A stretch of DNA of 64,000 nucleotides from JAOAPG01 sp963791575 (GCA_963791575.1 CAWBSY010000002.1:124001-188000), one strand, 5' to 3'. Counted from the stretch's first letter, positions 34,982 through 45,805 are shown. Translations and numbers: made by a program. The notes: a model not told the origin generated them from the letters alone.

Positions 34982-37145
34982 CTAGGTTGCTTGAATTAAG
35001 CAAGCCATACGCGTTCGCGGAAACTCAATGTTCACGGCTGAATCTGTATTCGTGCAACTAATACCAAGATCGGTCGGGTAAATGAGCTTGGCAGTACGGG
35101 TTGCCAAAGGGATTCTCGTAGTCGCAGGTCCATCGATTCTCCAGACCGCGACCAATGTCTGTTCCGGCGACCTCATGCCTAAAGCCACCGGCGCCTGGAA
35201 ATTTGTTATGTCCGATGTACCGAGCGGATAAAACGGCACGGCTGCGGGAATATGCTTACGAAGAACTTCCTTATAAATCCGAATGCCCTCCGCAACCTGA
35301 GCCGCAGCTTCCGCGGAAAGCGAATCGAGGCGTCCGCTCTGGTGAATACGACACATCATGGCGGCAACCATATTAAAGCTGGCTTGATCGGCGTCGGACT
35401 TTGCCAGCGGGTAAGACCAGATAGCAAGTTGCTCCGGCAAAACCGCTGCGGATGCGCCAACCAAAATCATCGGGACCTTTAGATAATCTTCCTGGTCGGT
35501 CATAGACTGCACTTGCAAACGGCTGAGCATGGCGTAGTCCATTCGACCGCCGCCGCTGGCGCAGTTTTCAATCACCAGATCTGGGTAGCGGTTCAGGATG
35601 CCATCTAACCAGGCGAGATGAGCACGGTTGTGCTCGAGCAAGCCTTGCCCGAAGCTGTCCGCATTGAGCTCGGTGCCTTGCAGCGAATCGACGTTGTAAT
35701 CCATCTTGATATAACCAACGCCGTAATCGTTGATAACCCGTGCGATCACCTGATCGAGGTAAGCCCGAACCTCCGGGTTGCGGAAGTCGAGCAGCAGTCG
35801 CGAATTCTTCAATACTCTTTTTCCGTGCCGCACAAGAAACCAATTGTCCGGTTTTTGCGCAAGCACCGACTTGGGCCCGGCAACCTCCGGTTCGAGCCAT
35901 AGTCCCGGAGTCATTCCGGCTTGCCTGATCTGACCGAGAAGAGATTTCAGCCCGTGCGGGAATCGAGTGGTGGAAGCTTGCCATGTCCCAAGTGTCTGAC
36001 TCCAGTCCTCGTGCAGGTCGGCATACCATCCGGCGTCGATCACGTAGTACTCGCAACCAGCTTTCGCCGCCGTAGCAATCATCGGCAACTCGTTCGCTTC
36101 GGTTGGGTCGCCCCAAAGGCAATTCATGTAATCGTTGAAAATCACTGAACACCGTGAATTGTCTTTACGCGGCGTTAGGCACGCCGCGCGGCGGTATCGT
36201 GTCAGGGCGTCAACTGCTTCTGTGAACCCGCCGTGCACACACCCTATGGCAACGGGAACAGTCTGATAGGTTTCTCCAGGCTTCAGATTTTTCCAAGCGG
36301 CGGAGTGGAGATCGTCGGGCCCGCCGACATAGGCGTACACGTCGTCGGCATTATTGTCTCGGGCCGAAACATTGGAGATCTCCCAATACCAGGACCCGTT
36401 ATGTTCGATTTGCCAGAACCAGATCAATCCAAGCTTTGTGTTCTCGGCCATTGCCATCGGCAAATAGCGTTCACTGGACCAAGTGCCGATGCTTCCCGCT
36501 TGCGCTTCAGACCAGCTCGTGCGTTCGTTTTCGACAAAGCCCATTTCTGACGGACGCATCGTATGCCACTGCCCCTCAGCCATCCAGCTATTGACGGCGA
36601 GGTGGATGCGGAGTTCACGTTCATAGTTTTGTGGGTCGGCCAGTCCGTGAAGCATTGCGGAACTCAGAAAGTCGATTCCCACGGGCGAGTTTCCCTCGTT
36701 AGTAACACGCGAGAACCGGCGCACAACCGGCAGCCCGTCGAAAGATTCATAAACGGATTCCACACGAAGGCGGAGATTTGCGTCCGTGTGCGTGCACACC
36801 AGACGCTTGCCGCCGGGAGCGAACTCTTCGCGTTTTCCGAGTAAACAGCAACCGCGCTCCTGGCTGACCCATGCCGGATTTCAATCCCTGATCAGGAGAA
36901 TTTTCGCCGCTGCATTGAAGGGCGACCTCAACACCGGAAGATTTACTGATGGACGCGACGTCCCTCGGGACAAGCTGTTTCTGACGCAATTTCCCCGCAA
37001 TCACTTCGAATGAGAGAGTCAGGTCATCAGTTTTCCATTGAAATGGCTCCAAAGCATCTGAGGCATAGGCGAGACGGGCGACGGGCGGAAGTACAGCGCT
37101 CAATGCCGCTAAGGCACTGGATTCCAAGAACCTTCTTCGATGCAT
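34982..37145 (-). CDS. Tat-exported GH36 alpha-galactosidase (one-base frameshift)
   Basis: The N-terminal frame (from 37145) has a Tat-type signal, RRRFLESSALAALSA. After a one-base surplus at about 36839 the second frame continues GKREEFAPGGKRLVC and runs to 34982. GH36 landmarks are present: IDAGWYADLHEDWSQTLGTW, GLWLEPEVAGP, the nucleophile Asp in YIKMDYN, ENCASGGGRMD and the acid/base region QSMTDQEDY. Joined, it is about 720 residues, a normal length. It removes terminal alpha-galactose, probably in the periplasm. Its promoter carries the candidate LacI operator at 37164. Confidence 0.83.
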
Positions 37146-37163
37146 AGATAATTGTTTGTAATT

Positions 37164-37213
37164 ATCGTTAACTGTAACGATTTCAAATAACAGGATGGAA
37201 GCGACTCTGTCAA
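37164..37213 (-). promoter_or_regulatory. promoter and LacI-type operator of the alpha-galactosidase gene
   Basis: On the minus strand, TTGACA (37208-37213), 17 bases, TTATTT (37185-37190), then an 18-base dyad ATCGTTA-ACTG-TAACGAT at 37164-37181 just before the ATG. The dyad shares CGTTAACT with two other promoters of the locus. A repressor here would block elongation or RNA polymerase clearance. Confidence 0.65.
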
Positions 37214-37258
37214 GCGCACAATAGCGACACTCAAGTTTTCAGGAAATTTGTTGGTTTG

Positions 37259-38311
37259 CTACGCCCGCGCCTTTGTTGCGGTAATCGTACGCTTAGCTCC
37301 GCGCCGCTGTGTCGATCTGCGCATGATTAACTCTGGCTGCAGCACAACGCTTTCAACTTTCGGTGGCACTTTCGAATTCAATATCGAAAGAGCGATGCGC
37401 GCAGCTTCCTCGCCTATTCGGCGGCTGTGCTGATTGATGCTTGAAAGTGGAACGCTTAGCGCATCGTCGTAATGGAGATTTCCGCAACCAATAACAGCGA
37501 CGTCTTCCGGAATCCGCAGTTCCTGATCTAGGGCGTAATTTATTGCGCCCATGGCCAAGGGGTCATTAAAGCAGAACACGCCATCAGGTCTTGGTTTAAG
37601 GCTCAGGAGCTGTCGCATAGCTTCTGCGCCACGTTGCCTAGTCTCTACATCACCCTTAGGTTCGGCGATGATGTAGTCATCGCTAACTTTCAAGCCTGCC
37701 TGGGTCAGGGCTCGTCTATATCCTTCCAGTCGGCGAATGCTGGGGCTCGTTTCCGGCCCTCGAATATGCGCGATCCTTTTGCAGCCCATATCGATCAGGT
37801 GCTTTGTGGCAAGCACTCCGACTGCTTCGTCGTCTACTCCGACGAAATTCGCGGTCAAACCGGGCAAAGCGCGATCAATCAATACGTAGGGGGTTTTCTG
37901 CTTTTCAATACGGAAGAAGAGATCAACGTTTGAACGGCAGGAGGCAATGATCAGTATATCGAGGCGGCGTGCCAGTAACTGATTAATCTCTTGTTCTTCA
38001 AGGTCCGGATCTTCTTCAGAGGAGGAGATGATCAGATAATAGCCGCTCCCCCTCAACACGTCAGAAAGTGACTTGGCGATTTCTGCGAAGAAAGGATGGA
38101 GCAGGTCCGGAACCACCAAACCGACCAGATACGTGCGTCCGGTGACTAGACTTCGTGCCGCCAGATTGGGTCGGTAGTCAAGCTCTTTAACCCGGGCTAA
38201 AACTCGCTCGCGAGTTTCGTCGCCTACATCAGGATGATTCCGCAGAACCTTGGAAATGGTGATGACCGATACGCCAAGATCTTTGGCGATGTCCTTCATT
38301 CGTGTGCTCAT
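37259..38311 (-). CDS. LacI-family sugar-responsive repressor
   Basis: The 350-residue protein has the LacI helix-turn-helix: MKDIAKDLGVSVITISKVLR, with hinge region RPNLAARSLVTGRTYLVGLV, and a periplasmic-binding-like sensor domain: DLLHPFFAEIAKSL, NFVGVDDEAVGVLATKHLI, FCFNDPLAMGAIN. The normal length is complete. It sits between the alpha-galactosidase gene and the fucose operon, divergent from the latter. The shared dyad motif in three promoters nearby is the natural target; L-fucose or a xyloglucan fragment is a plausible inducer, by inference. Confidence 0.92.
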   Translation of the reverse strand: MSTRMKDIAKDLGVSVITISKVLRNHPDVGDETRERVLARVKELDYRPNLAARSLVTGRTYLVGLVVPDLLHPFFAEIAKSLSDVLRGSGYYLIISSSEEDPDLEEQEINQLLARRLDILIIASCRSNVDLFFRIEKQKTPYVLIDRALPGLTANFVGVDDEAVGVLATKHLIDMGCKRIAHIRGPETSPSIRRLEGYRRALTQAGLKVSDDYIIAEPKGDVETRQRGAEAMRQLLSLKPRPDGVFCFNDPLAMGAINYALDQELRIPEDVAVIGCGNLHYDDALSVPLSSINQHSRRIGEEAARIALSILNSKVPPKVESVVLQPELIMRRSTQRRGAKRTITATKARA

Positions 38312-38362
38312 AGAGTGGACTCAGTATATAGAAGGCTTAGTTCGGGAACGGTGGCATAATTC

Positions 38363-38391
38363 TTGACATCGTTAACTTTACCGATTATCGT
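38363..38391 (+). promoter_or_regulatory. promoter of the fucose operon with operator in its spacer
   Basis: TTGACA at 38363-38368 and TATCGT at 38386-38391 are 17 bases apart. The spacer itself reads TCGTTAACTTTACCGAT, an imperfect copy of the dyad at 37164-37181. A repressor bound here would cover both promoter boxes. Confidence 0.6.
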
Positions 38392-38486
38392 TGCTTCCGA
38401 TATGCGTCCCCTTGTACCTCGGAAAACGTTCTAGGGTCAATGGAAAAACTCAAATTCGGATGACGCAATCACGAGGGATCTAAGAG

Positions 38487-39530
38487 ATGAAGCTTCAAGG
38501 CGTCTCCGGGCCGTTGCTTAACGGGTGTGTTGATCCTGGGCTTGTGCCTCAAAGGACTCTTTACACGGGTGTCCAAATGCCGGCGATCGGACTGGGAACG
38601 TTTGGATCGGACCATGTGTCAGCAGTCGAAGTCGCGGCAGCTGTGGAAGGTGCGGCTGCTATCGGATATCGTCATTTTGACTGTGCATCCGTGTACAGCA
38701 ATGAGCACCAGATTGGGTATGCCCTGCAACAGGTGTTCCGCGGCGGGATTAGACGGGAAGAACTGTGGATTACGTCAAAGCTATGGAATGACAAGCACGC
38801 CGAGAACGATGTGATCCCTTCCTGCCAGCAGTCCCTCTCCGATCTCCAACTGGACTACCTGGATTCGTATCTGGTTCATTGGCCATTCCCGAACTTCCAC
38901 CCTCCCGGTTGTGACGTGACTTCGCGAAGCGGGGATGCAAAATCCTACATTCATGCTGATTTCATGAAGACCTGGCGGAAGATGGAGGAACTAGTGGATC
39001 TAGGTTTGGTTCGGCATATCGGTACCTCGAATATGACGATTCCAAAACTAAAACTTCTCTTGCGCGATGCTCGTATTAAACCGGCAGTGAACGAGATGGA
39101 ATTGCACCCTCACTTTCAGCAGTCAGAGTTATTCGAATTTGTCCGGTCGAACGGGATCGTTCCCATAGGTTATTCCCCGATCGGCTCACCGGCGCGGCCC
39201 GAGCGAGACCGGACACCTGAAGATAGTTCGGCTACGCAGGATCCTGTGATTGTTAGGATTGCCAATCGGCTCAGCGTGCATCCGGCGATCGTTTGCATTA
39301 AATGGGCTGTCCAGCGCGGTCAGGTTCCTATCCCATTTTCCGTTAAGCGAAATCAGTATCTCAGCAATCTTGAAGGCGTGGTGAGTGAGCCTCTCACCGA
39401 TAATGAGATGCGTGAAATCAGCGCCATTGATCGAAACTGCCGGCTTATTAAAGGCCAGGTTTTTCTATGGAAAGAAGGTCAGTCCTGGCAGGACCTTTGG
39501 GATTTGAACGGGGAGATCACACCAGCATGA
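38487..39530 (+). CDS. aldo-keto reductase, candidate L-fucose dehydrogenase
   Basis: The 347-residue protein has the aldo-keto reductase tetrad: Asp65 and Tyr70 in HFDCASVYSNE, Lys98 in TSKLW, His131 in LVHWP. The NADP-type C-terminal PFSVKRNQYLSNLEG follows. As first gene of an operon with a FucU-type mutarotase, FucP and a fucosidase, it may oxidise L-fucose to the lactone, as AKR-type enzymes do in some bacteria; a reductive role is also possible. GAGGG precedes the ATG by 10 bases. The stop overlaps the next start (ATGA). Confidence 0.75.
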   Translation: MKLQGVSGPLLNGCVDPGLVPQRTLYTGVQMPAIGLGTFGSDHVSAVEVAAAVEGAAAIGYRHFDCASVYSNEHQIGYALQQVFRGGIRREELWITSKLWNDKHAENDVIPSCQQSLSDLQLDYLDSYLVHWPFPNFHPPGCDVTSRSGDAKSYIHADFMKTWRKMEELVDLGLVRHIGTSNMTIPKLKLLLRDARIKPAVNEMELHPHFQQSELFEFVRSNGIVPIGYSPIGSPARPERDRTPEDSSATQDPVIVRIANRLSVHPAIVCIKWAVQRGQVPIPFSVKRNQYLSNLEGVVSEPLTDNEMREISAIDRNCRLIKGQVFLWKEGQSWQDLWDLNGEITPA

Positions 39531-40645
39531 CTGGGGTCTCAACAACCGTGGGTAAGGTCGAGGCCATGGAAGTTAAACCGCAGACGATGCGCGCCGCGTT
39601 TCTCCCGGGTAACGACAGGGTAGAGCTCCGCACCTTGCCTGTTCCTTGCCCAAGTCACGGAGAAGTTCTACTGAGAGTGAAAGCTTCAACTATCTGCGGT
39701 TCGGATATTCGCTGTATCTACCACGAGCACTTGGGAAAAGGACCCGAAGGCTATCAGGGAGTAATTGCCGGCCATGAGCCAAGCGGTCAGATCGTGGAGG
39801 TCGGGCCTGGCTGCCGTCGCTTTGATGTGGGAAATCGGGTGATTGTGTACCATATCTCCGGCTGCGGCGTTTGCAATGACTGCCGCCGCGGCTACATGAT
39901 CTCCTGCACAAGCGAAAAATATCGCCGCGCATACGGTTGGCAGCGTGATGGCGGAATGGCCGACTACATGATCGCGGAAGAGAAAGATCTTATCGCTCTT
40001 CCCGATGAGCTTTCATACGCGGACGGCGCACAGGTGGCGTGTGGTTTCGGCACTGTGTACGAAGCCATTGAAAAAGTTGGAGTCGATGGCAACCATGCTG
40101 TGCTCATCACAGGGCTAGGGCCGGTTGGACTGGCAGCGGCGGCATTGTGCCGCAAGCTCGGTTCGCAGAAAATTATCGGTATCGATGTCGTTCCCGACCG
40201 CTTAGAGTTAGCGCGCTCCCTCAATCTCTGTGATGTAGTTCTTCGGTCTGGTGCGAATAATGTCGCCGAGGTAAAGAGCCTGACGGATAACCACGGCGCC
40301 GAGCGCGCATTCGACTGTTCCGCCAATGCCGCAGCGCGGGCCACAGCGATCCGCGCAACTCGTAAATGGGGCAAAGTTGTATTTGTAGGTGAAGGAGGAA
40401 CGGTCGAATTCAATCCATCTCCGGACATAATCCACGATCAGAAGACGATCTATGGCTCGTGGGTGACAACGACATGGCTAATGGAGGAATTGGTCGAGCG
40501 CTTGGTTCGGTGGAACCTTCATCCGGCTGACATCATTACCCACCGGTTTGGCCTAGAGGATGCCGCAGATGCATATGCTCTCATGGCTTCGGGCAAGTGT
40601 GGCAAGGTTGCAGTCTGCTTCGATGAGGAATTGGCGCTCAAATGA
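39527..40645 (+). CDS. zinc-dependent medium-chain dehydrogenase (1)
   Basis: The four-base overlap fixes ATG 39527, giving 372 residues. Catalytic zinc ligands are Cys57 in ICGSD and His83-Glu84 in AGHEPSG; the structural zinc cysteines are 113, 116, 119 and 127. The cofactor loop is TGLGPVGLAAAA. It belongs to the sorbitol/threonine dehydrogenase-like group and likely oxidises a sugar acid or polyol of the fucose route. Longer frames upstream overlap the previous gene and are not family-like. Its stop overlaps the mutarotase start. Confidence 0.85.
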   Translation: MTGVSTTVGKVEAMEVKPQTMRAAFLPGNDRVELRTLPVPCPSHGEVLLRVKASTICGSDIRCIYHEHLGKGPEGYQGVIAGHEPSGQIVEVGPGCRRFDVGNRVIVYHISGCGVCNDCRRGYMISCTSEKYRRAYGWQRDGGMADYMIAEEKDLIALPDELSYADGAQVACGFGTVYEAIEKVGVDGNHAVLITGLGPVGLAAAALCRKLGSQKIIGIDVVPDRLELARSLNLCDVVLRSGANNVAEVKSLTDNHGAERAFDCSANAAARATAIRATRKWGKVVFVGEGGTVEFNPSPDIIHDQKTIYGSWVTTTWLMEELVERLVRWNLHPADIITHRFGLEDAADAYALMASGKCGKVAVCFDEELALK

Positions 40646-41185
40646 CGTCAAACTGGGAAGAGATTCTTAGCGATCGGCTGCAACTGTTTGGGCATCGCAA
40701 CTGGCTGGTTATTGCCGATTCAGCATATCCTGCACAGACGCGGCAAGGTGTGGAAACCATTGTCGCCGATGCGGAACAACCGACTGTACTTTCGCGGGCG
40801 CTTGCAATGCTTGACGGCTGCCGGCACATCAAACCGACAATTTATACGGACAAAGAACTGCAGTTCGTCTCGGAGCAGGATGCCACTGGTATCACCGCAT
40901 ACCGGCAACAGTTCGAGAGCCTACTCAAGGGGAATCAAATGCACTCCCTTCCACACGAAGAGATCATTTCCAAGCTCGACCAGGTCGGGGAAATGTTCCG
41001 AGTGCTCGTGATCAAAACGAACATGCGGATTCCATATACGTCGGTTTTTTTTGAACTGGAGTGCGGATACTGGAGATGCCGAACCTGAGAATCGACTCAG
41101 GGCTGCAATGGGATCCAAAAATCAGCGGCTTAATGCTGCAAAAAGCAAGAGGCGTTTAGTTGCTAGTCTCGGAACCCAAACATGA
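40642..41185 (+). CDS. fucU: FucU/RbsD-family sugar mutarotase (one-base frameshift near 3' end)
   Basis: The protein has GHRNWLVIADSAYP near the N-terminus, MLDG, and FRVLVIKTNMRIPYTSVFFEL then ECGYW near the C-terminus, the FucU/RbsD pattern. As read it stops at 41088, but dropping one A at 41074 continues as DAEPENRLRAAMG, the expected family tail, and ends at TGA 41185. That end overlaps the next ATG by four bases, exactly as at the other junctions, which supports the corrected frame (about 180 residues). It interconverts alpha and beta anomers of the sugar, most likely L-fucose here. Confidence 0.82.
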
Positions 41186-42192
41186 AGGCGCTTGTACTTC
41201 AGAAACCAGGCCAGGTATCCATTGAGACAGTTCCGGATCCGGTGCTCACGGATGGAAACCTATTACTCAAGGTACGAATGGTGGGCTTCTGCGGAAGCGA
41301 TTTGAATTCGTTCCGTGGACTTAACCCGCTTATCTCATTTCCTCGGATTTTGGGGCATGAAGTATCGGCGACAGTGCAAACCAATGGCAACGAAGACGGG
41401 CTGCCTGTTGGAACGCATGTTGCTCTGTCTCCATATACGAGTTGCGGTAAATGTGCTTCATGCAAACGAGGGCGCCCGAATGCTTGTCAGTTCAACCAGA
41501 CTCTCGGTGTACAAAGGGAAGGTGCACTCACAGAATTCATCGTGATGCCGGCGGAGAAGTTATATCCGGCAAAACTCACGCCGAAGGAATTGTGCCTCGT
41601 AGAACCGTTGACGGTCGGCTTTCATGCAGTGGCACGGGGACGAGTTACCGCGGGCGACGCTGTTGCAGTTTTCGGATGTGGCGGTGTGGGGCTTGGAGCC
41701 GTAGCTGCCGCGAACTGTCGTGGTGCAACAACGATCTGTATTGATGTGGATGACGACAAGCTGGAGCTTGCGCGACTTGCAGGCGGCACTCACTCGATTA
41801 ACACGGCGCGTGAGCCGTTGCATGAGCGCTTGCAGGAAATAACTGAAGGACGGGGCCCGGATGTGGTGATCGAGGCCATTGGCACACGGGGGACTTTCCA
41901 GGCTGCGGTCGAAGAAGTCGCCTTCACTGGCCGGGTTGTTTACATCGGCTATGCCAAAGAACCAGTCAGCTATGAGACCAAGCTCTTCGTGCAAAAAGAA
42001 TTGGATGTTCTCGGATCGAGGAATGCACAGCCGGAAGATTTTCACGCGGTAATCAGGCTGCTGGAAGCTGGCAAATTTCCTGTGCATCAGGCGGTGAGCC
42101 TGGTGGTTTCTCTCGAGGAAGCGCCACAGGCATTGCGTTCGTGGAGTGAGAATCCTTCGAGTTTTAAGAAAATTTTGGTCGCATTGGACTAG
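41182..42192 (+). CDS. zinc-dependent medium-chain dehydrogenase (2)
   Basis: The 336-residue protein has zinc ligands Cys37 in GFCGSD and His59-Glu60 in ILGHEVS, structural cysteines at 88, 91, 94 and 102, and a cofactor loop FGCGGVGLGAVA. The relatives are L-galactonate and L-threonine type dehydrogenases. Only moderate similarity to the first dehydrogenase of the operon is visible, so the two are not a recent duplicate. A second oxidation in the deoxy-sugar acid route is a reasonable role. FucP begins 5 bases downstream. Confidence 0.83.
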   Translation: MKALVLQKPGQVSIETVPDPVLTDGNLLLKVRMVGFCGSDLNSFRGLNPLISFPRILGHEVSATVQTNGNEDGLPVGTHVALSPYTSCGKCASCKRGRPNACQFNQTLGVQREGALTEFIVMPAEKLYPAKLTPKELCLVEPLTVGFHAVARGRVTAGDAVAVFGCGGVGLGAVAAANCRGATTICIDVDDDKLELARLAGGTHSINTAREPLHERLQEITEGRGPDVVIEAIGTRGTFQAAVEEVAFTGRVVYIGYAKEPVSYETKLFVQKELDVLGSRNAQPEDFHAVIRLLEAGKFPVHQAVSLVVSLEEAPQALRSWSENPSSFKKILVALD

Positions 42193-42196
42193 ACCG

Positions 42197-43687
42197 ATGA
42201 ACATTAGCGTGAGTGAATCAACTACCACGATCCGTCCTGGCGTTACTAAAGGCGGTCTGTTCCGCACTGCGCAAGGCGCAAATCTTGCTTTCACTTTCGT
42301 GCTCCTTACCTCGTTATTTCTTTTGTGGGGCTTCTGCAATGGAATGATCGACATCCTGAACAAGCATTTTCAGGACACGTTGCACATCAATAAGGAGCAA
42401 TCGGGTCTGGTGCAGGCTGCAAATTATTTGGCCTATTTCCTGATGGCGGTTCCCGCGGGATTTATTGCGAAAAAGTTTGGCTACAAAGGCGGCATCCTCG
42501 TGGGGTTGTCGTTGATTGCGGCCGGCGCGTTCTGGTTCATTCCTGCCGTGAAGATCGGGACCTACTCCGCCTTTTTGTTGGGTCTGTTCATTATTGCTGC
42601 GGGCATGACTTGCCTGGAAACGATCGCGAATCCGTATGCCACGGTTCTGGGTTCGCCGGAGGCTGGACCCACGCGCATCAATATCGCCCAAACGCTGAAC
42701 GGGGCTGGCTGGATTCTGGGTCCGATCGTCGGCGGCCACTTTGTTTTTGCGGCCGCCAGCGGAGCCGGCGCCAACGCCGGGCTTACTACGCCCTACATGG
42801 GAATAGGCTTTTTCGTAGTTCTGTTGCTCCTTGTCTTTGCGGTCTCGCCAGTCCCGGAGTTACACGTCGAGGATGAGAGCCGTCGTTCGCCAGCGCAGAA
42901 TGAAATCAAACCTACGGGTAGACAGAAGGTTACCATCGCGATTGTGTTGGCGATGGTTTGCGGACTGCTCTACTTTTTTATCGCTCCGATTCTGGGATTG
43001 ATCTGGACGCTGCTGCGCATGAACGAGATTCTATTTCAACCTGTGAAGACCGGCCTCCTGATCGTCGCTTACGTGATGGCATTCCTGGTCGTGACGCGGA
43101 ACTGGGACATGTTCCGGCGCAAGCACTTCACATTCGGAATTGCCGCGCAGTTCCTCTATGTCGCGGCGCAAACCGGCATCTTCAGCTTTTGTGTCAACTA
43201 CGTTCTTGAGAATGATCCGGGAGTTACGCGGCTTCAGGCCTCGCAATGGCTCGGCGGCATCGGGTTCGTTTTGTTCATGGTCGGACGTATGTGCGGCAGT
43301 GTTGTGATCAGCCAATTCAAGCCACATCGCGTGCTCGCCGCCTACTCCGCCATCAATGTGGCGCTAGTTGCGGTGACGATGGGCGGCGGCAAAACGGGGA
43401 TCTACGCCATGTTTGCCAGTTTCTTCTTCATGTCAATCGGATTCCCGACTATTTTTGCTCTCGGCATCCGTGGGTTGGGCGAGCATACGAAGCTCGGTTC
43501 ATCGCTAATCGTGATGTCTATTGTAGGTGGAGCTATATCTGCCCCGTTCATGGGACACATCGCGGACCTGCATTCGATGCGCGCCGGTTTCGTAGTGCCG
43601 CTGGTGTGTTTTGTTTTCGTCGCTCTCTACGGCTTGACTTGGGCAAGACTCAGCAGGCGGGACTCATCGCCAGTAACACAGGTCTAA
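42197..43687 (+). CDS. fucP: FucP-type L-fucose:proton symporter
   Basis: ATG 42197 gives 496 residues with about 12 membrane helices. FucP landmarks are LTSLFLLWGFCNGMIDILNK, QAANYLAYFLMAVPAGF, CLETIANPYATVLG and ARINIAQTLNG-like TRINIAQTLNGAG. It brings in L-fucose with protons across the inner membrane. It sits between the second dehydrogenase (5 bases) and the GH29 fucosidase (58 bases), completing an import-and-oxidation operon. Confidence 0.9.
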   Translation: MNISVSESTTTIRPGVTKGGLFRTAQGANLAFTFVLLTSLFLLWGFCNGMIDILNKHFQDTLHINKEQSGLVQAANYLAYFLMAVPAGFIAKKFGYKGGILVGLSLIAAGAFWFIPAVKIGTYSAFLLGLFIIAAGMTCLETIANPYATVLGSPEAGPTRINIAQTLNGAGWILGPIVGGHFVFAAASGAGANAGLTTPYMGIGFFVVLLLLVFAVSPVPELHVEDESRRSPAQNEIKPTGRQKVTIAIVLAMVCGLLYFFIAPILGLIWTLLRMNEILFQPVKTGLLIVAYVMAFLVVTRNWDMFRRKHFTFGIAAQFLYVAAQTGIFSFCVNYVLENDPGVTRLQASQWLGGIGFVLFMVGRMCGSVVISQFKPHRVLAAYSAINVALVAVTMGGGKTGIYAMFASFFFMSIGFPTIFALGIRGLGEHTKLGSSLIVMSIVGGAISAPFMGHIADLHSMRAGFVVPLVCFVFVALYGLTWARLSRRDSSPVTQV

Positions 43688-43745
43688 CGATTTCAGAGCG
43701 TCCGGAATGATTTGCAACGTAATTCGTGGTTGAGGAAAGAACACC

Positions 43746-45393
43746 ATGCTTTCGCATCCGTCATTGAAATCCGTTCGCAGACTCAGCATTTTGCTGCTGG
43801 GATTATGCGCGTTTTCCTGCCTGCAAGCACAAACTGCCACTGCTCCAACTGCCTCGCTGGATCCAGAAACTCTTGATCAGGCTCTGGCAGAAGGCAAGCA
43901 GTAAGTACGACGGCGAGCGCGCGAAGCTCTTGAAAGATGTCGACACAGTTGACAACCAAGGTCCGTTCCGCCCCGACTGGGAGTCGCTTCGGAAATATGA
44001 AGAGCCCGAATGGTATCAGGACGCCAAGTTCGGCATTTTTATTCATTGGGGAACGTATTCGGTTCCGGCGTTTGGCAGCGAGTGGTATCCGCGGCTCATG
44101 TATGTGGAGGGATCTCCAGAATACAAACATCACATCGCTACTTATGGATCGCAGGACAAGTTTGGCTACAAAGATTTCATTCCCATGTTCAAGGCCGAGC
44201 ACTTCGATCCGGCGGCGTGGGCCGAATTATTCAGAAAGGCAGGCGCAAAGTACGTGGTGCCGGTTGCGGAACATCACGATGGTTTTGCGATGTACGACAG
44301 CGGTGTAAGCGACTGGACGGCAGCTAAGATGGGACCTCACCGCGACACCACGGGAGAACTGGCCAAAGCAGTGCGCGCTGCAGGTCTGCATTTTGGCTTG
44401 TCCTCGCATCGCGTGGAACACAATTTCTTTTTGGGTCCGGGACGCACGATTCCCTCCGATGTGAACGATCCGCAATACGCCGCACTTTACGGCCCGGCAC
44501 ATACCTGGATGATGAATCCACCGGGCACTCCGCTCAATAATGATTTCACTTATGTATCTTCAGCATGGGCGAACGACTGGCTGGCGCGGTCCGCAGAACT
44601 GGTCGAGAAATATCACCCTGACATTGTGTATTTCGACTGGTGGATTGGGCAGGCATCGATCCGTCCGAATCTCACACGCTTTGCCGCGTTCTACTACAAC
44701 AGCTCGCTGAAATATGGTGACCACGTTGGCGTGATCAACTACAAGGACTACGCGATGCAGGACCACTCCGCGGTACTGGACTTGGAGCGGGGACAACTCA
44801 GCGACATTCGTCCGCTCGCTTGGCAGACCGATACTTCCGTGAGCAACAAGTCTTGGGGGTACATCAAAGATGACACATTCAAGTCGCCGGAATTTGTGGT
44901 TCATCAGCTCATTGATATCGTCAGCAAGAATGGCAATCTGCTGTTGAACATCGGGCCGCGTTCGGACGGCGTTATTCCGGATGAAGTGCAGCAGGTGCTT
45001 CTCGACATTGGCGCGTGGCTCGATCTCAATGGAGATGCGATCTACGGCACGCGTCCGTGGAGAATCTACGGCGAAGGGCCGACGAAAGCGACGGCCGGAT
45101 CTTTTCACGATACTGAGGTACAAAAGTACACACCCGAGGATTTTCGTTTCACAACCAAAGGCGATGTGCTTTATGCAATCGGACTGGCTTGGCCGACAAA
45201 GGGAGAAGCGGTGATTCATTCCCTTGTGGCCACAGCTGGCGGTAAGCCGGTGCAATCCGTTGGTCTTTTAGGCAGCGAAGCGAAACTGCAATTCGAGCAG
45301 CGTCCCGATGGCCTGCACATTCATTTACCCGCTCAAAGCCCCGCGAAGTATGCTTACGCGGTTCGCCTTACCTTTAAGAGCAATTCGCAGTAA
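43746..45393 (+). CDS. GH29 alpha-L-fucosidase, exported (one-base frameshift)
   Basis: The first frame from ATG 43746 has an export signal (LSILLLGLCAFSCLQAQ) and stops at TAA 43902-43904. Skipping one T there gives KYDGERAKLLKDVD and the full enzyme to 45393. GH29 features are KFGIFIHWGTYSVPAFGSEW, EHHDGFAMYDS, the nucleophile region IVYFDWWIG and LLLNIGPRSDG. Joined, it is about 549 residues. It releases L-fucose outside the cytoplasm for FucP. The frame break just after the signal peptide would otherwise abolish export, so a base error is likely. Confidence 0.85.
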
Positions 45394-45581
45394 CGCGGAT
45401 GGCTGCGTGCTATTTAACTGGACCTCGCTTGCATCAACTGACCTGTTCTGAGTCGTTCCTCGTTGAGCCGCTCTGATCGGCGCATAGAGGGACAAACAGG
45501 TTTCCTGTCGCGTCGATCGGATTGCAAGCCATTGGGCCTCGCTTTCATTTCTCTACTCACTCCAATAGTCTAGATCGATTC

Positions 45582-45600
45582 CTGTAACGATAACTGTAAT
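45582..45600. promoter_or_regulatory. possible auxiliary operator upstream of the TonB receptor
   Basis: CTGTAACGATAACTGTAAT; its reverse complement shares TTATCGTTA with the dyad at 37164. It lies about 220 bases before the main operator, a spacing that could allow looping. The rest of the gap 45394-45805 shows no gene. Confidence 0.35.
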
Positions 45601-45805
45601 ACTGACCTACTCGCGTAAATGACTGTATCAAGAAAAATTGCGCAGCGGAATTGCGATATGGCATTTTAGGGCGTTGCTCGTTTGCGCGGAAGTTCCGTGC
45701 AGAACGGTCAATTTTCTCCCCCAATTGAAAGCCCCGTAATCACAGAAGTCTCTAGGATTACTTGATGCCCAATTGGCGCATGCCTGGACTCCTCAAAAAA
45801 ACAGC

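Noticed and set aside
34982..37145. Calling the GH36 gene a pseudogene
   Set aside because: Only one base separates it from a full-length enzyme with intact catalytic Asp residues, signal peptide and regulated promoter.
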